Shown in pieces: positions 21,712 through 23,326 of a DNA stretch of 23,326 nt. The stretch spans positions 1 through 23,326 of the forward strand of contig NGBS01001226.1 of assembly GCA_002245135.1 (NCBI GenBank), read 5' to 3'. A program made the translations under genes and the position numbers. The notes beneath the pieces were generated by a model. That model was given only the letters and a program-made list of their open reading frames with translations, did not search any database and was not told the origin of the DNA. Numbering within the stretch: position 1 is the first letter of the stretch; every line of letters starts with the position of its first letter. Source of the DNA: Proteromonas lacertae (taxonomy: Eukaryota; Sar; Bigyra; Opalinata; Proteromonadidae).

Positions 21712-22500
21712 TTAAAATGGTTCTGTAACACCTGTATCCATCCACTCTGTTATAATAACTTGAGGTGGGAATGCTTGATATGAATATGCATCAAGACCTT
21801 TTCGTTCTATATAAAGATTACATTTATTATTATTATTTCTTAATATAGGCCAAAAACATCCATAATCATTAATTGCAGGTTGTGAAGTTTCATTTATTAC
21901 ACCTTGTATAGGGAAGTATATTCCATTACTACCATCTACAAAGTATGTTTCTAATAATTTGTTATAATATTGTTGCAATAAATCTTCTTTACCTGGTTCA
22001 GCTTTAATAACATGATTGTCATCTAGATATAATATAAATCCATAACCATCATCATGATTTTTAAAACAAGGCCATTGTATATCTTGATTCTCATAAAATG
22101 TTCAAACATTTGAATTTTTATAGGTACTTTTACAGTAGATTCATATTGATTGATGGAACCATCTTGAAATATATAGAAATTAACTGACCAATATGTATAT
22201 TCAGTATGCAATAATTTAGGTGATACAGAATTATTAACTATTGTAGTACTACCTCCAGAGCTATTATTTACAACATTATATATTTCTTGACATTTACCAT
22301 ATATAGTATTTGTAGTAGTTTTGATATCATTAACAGGTGTAATAATATTATTTATTTGAGTATCAGTATGATATTAATAGGTTTAACAATAGTATCAGGA
22401 TCAGTAGGTTGTATATTTATTTTGTCAGCTATATCTTTAGCAAGCTTATCTGTATCAATATTTATATCTGAAGTATTTCGTTCCCCAATAAACATTTTTT
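21712..22500 (-). pseudogene. Unrecognised gene remnant(s) of the virus-like element
   Basis: Several short minus-strand frames sit end to end here, rich in Asn, Tyr, Ile and aromatic residues, with a short polar, helical part near 22400-22500. The final stretch reads like a beta-rich structural or attachment protein, but no known capsid motif is visible. It lies directly downstream of the packaging-ATPase remnant in the same direction, as structural genes often do in such elements. The region is broken. Confidence 0.4.
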
Positions 22501-22564
22501 GAATTAATAAACAATAAAATAACAAATTAATAAAAACATCAAGAAACTTCAGAATGATCTTCAA

Positions 22565-23295
22565 TCAAAATATTAAAGTTAGCTCTAAACACTTTTTAAC
22601 ATTATCAATATATAAGAAGTTATATTGTGGCTTAGTAACAGCTAAATATAACTCTTTAAATGTTTCATATTCAGGTATCCATATATTCAATGAGTTGTAT
22701 AAGTCAAACAAATTTCTATTACTCAATCCATAAAATGTTAAACAATAATCTACTTGTGATCTTGCTGAAGGTACTATATCAGTAATATATTGACTACTAA
22801 TTATAATTTTTGATTTTAAATGTCTATTTTCTTTCATTAATACTGGTATGATATTAGCTGTTTTCAACTCTAAACTAAGATCATCAAATATTATAATATG
22901 TTCTGCATACTCAAAATTATCTTTGTTTGTATCATCAATTGATTTCATTAACTTCTCTACTAAATTATCTCCTGAATAAGGTTCAAATAATGAATCGTTT
23001 TCATCATAACTAATTTCATTATAATCTAATAACTCTTTAATTGAATCATATATCCTATCTTGTTTAATTGTACCTACGAAAAAATGTACATGTTGTTTTT
23101 TCTTATATTTTGGATCTATAATATGTTAATATATTGTATATCAAAGTAGTTTTCCCACTGTTCTTACGAGCTACAATAAATATATTGCAGAAAAGGCTCA
23201 TTAAGTAATCATAACCAGAATTTTCTTAGGATCAAAAGACTCACCACCATCAACAGGTTCAATTTGTATGTTATTTATTTTTCAAATTTAAACAT
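22565..23295 (-). pseudogene. Packaging ATPase (FtsK/HerA, A32-like) of the virus-like element, broken
   Basis: A Walker A-like ARKNSGKTTL is encoded at about 23141-23175. A Walker B-like HIIIFDDL follows at about 22877-22900, then KSKIIISSQY, the usual polar sensor strand of this family. The gene would pump DNA into a virus capsid. Its length, about 240 codons, is normal for Polinton and virophage ATPases. It is broken at a few places and is treated as a fossil. A large-DNA-virus origin is the main alternative to a Polinton. Confidence 0.6.
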
Positions 23296-23326
23296 AGTAC
23301 GTGTATTTATTATGTAGTGAGAAATC

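Larger units (their letters stand above)
21712..23326 (-). mobile_element. Edge of a DNA-virus-like element (Polinton/Maverick or related), broken
   Basis: The last 1.6 kb carries, on the minus strand, a packaging-ATPase-like gene and downstream of it a region of unrecognised reading frames of similar age. The ATPase type (FtsK/HerA superfamily) is a hallmark of Polintons, polinton-like viruses, virophages and large DNA viruses. The element is broken, with several disruptions in the part seen. No terminal inverted repeat, integrase, DNA polymerase or capsid gene is in the window, so the family is only inferred and most of the element would lie to the right. The moderate number of breaks suggests a fairly recent fossil. 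Confidence 0.55.

Noticed and set aside
1-23326. CRISPR arrays, bacterial operons or ribosome binding sites
   Set aside because: Spliceosomal introns and eukaryotic protein families show this is a nuclear genome; no direct-repeat and spacer arrays are visible.

Overview
This is an AT-rich, gene-dense stretch of a nuclear genome from a single-celled, flagellated eukaryote with mitochondria. The genes are split by tiny spliceosomal introns. I placed 34 of these, 26-48 nt long and mostly 27-38; 32 begin GTAT and 33 end TAG. An axonemal CFAP210-like protein implies a cilium or flagellum. A bacterial-type S6 ribosomal protein (bS6m) implies mitochondrial translation. The standard genetic code fits the long open exons. 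I cannot name the lineage.

Layout, minus strand, 0.1-17.7 kb: (1) a NEK-like protein kinase, 137-1672; (2) an intact ten-exon gene for about 1136 residues, 1811-5517, with a pseudokinase, a typical kinase and four copies of an unnamed ~65-residue module; (3) an Hsp70-family gene, 5718-8433, in which a complete first ATPase domain runs straight into a second one followed by a substrate-binding beta domain; (4) an unrecognised intact 185-residue protein, 8586-9263; (5) a protein with two cyclic-nucleotide-binding domains, 9289-10707; (6) a 14-exon gene, 10815-17678, for about 2100 residues with a PB1 domain, a ZNFX1/NFX1-type SF1 helicase, NF-X1 zinc fingers, an RZ-type zinc finger and a C-terminal PARP6/8-like ADP-ribosyltransferase domain.

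Plus strand, 17.8-21.6 kb: the CFAP210-like gene, which shares a 126-bp divergent promoter region with gene 6; bS6m; two weak small genes; and a 0.7-kb non-coding stretch with strong RNA-like stems, one carrying a U5-snRNA-like loop. The right end, 21.7-23.3 kb, is the edge of a broken DNA-virus-like element with a packaging ATPase.

Several host genes (3, 5, 6, CFAP210, bS6m) have single-base frame breaks, most of them in mononucleotide runs, while genes 1, 2 and 4 have none. Uncorrected long-read errors are the simplest explanation, but true decay is not excluded. The most interesting items are the helicase-PARP fusion, the double-ATPase Hsp70, and the pseudokinase/kinase tandem with its repeated module. 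A stress- or virus-response theme links several genes, but only as inference.
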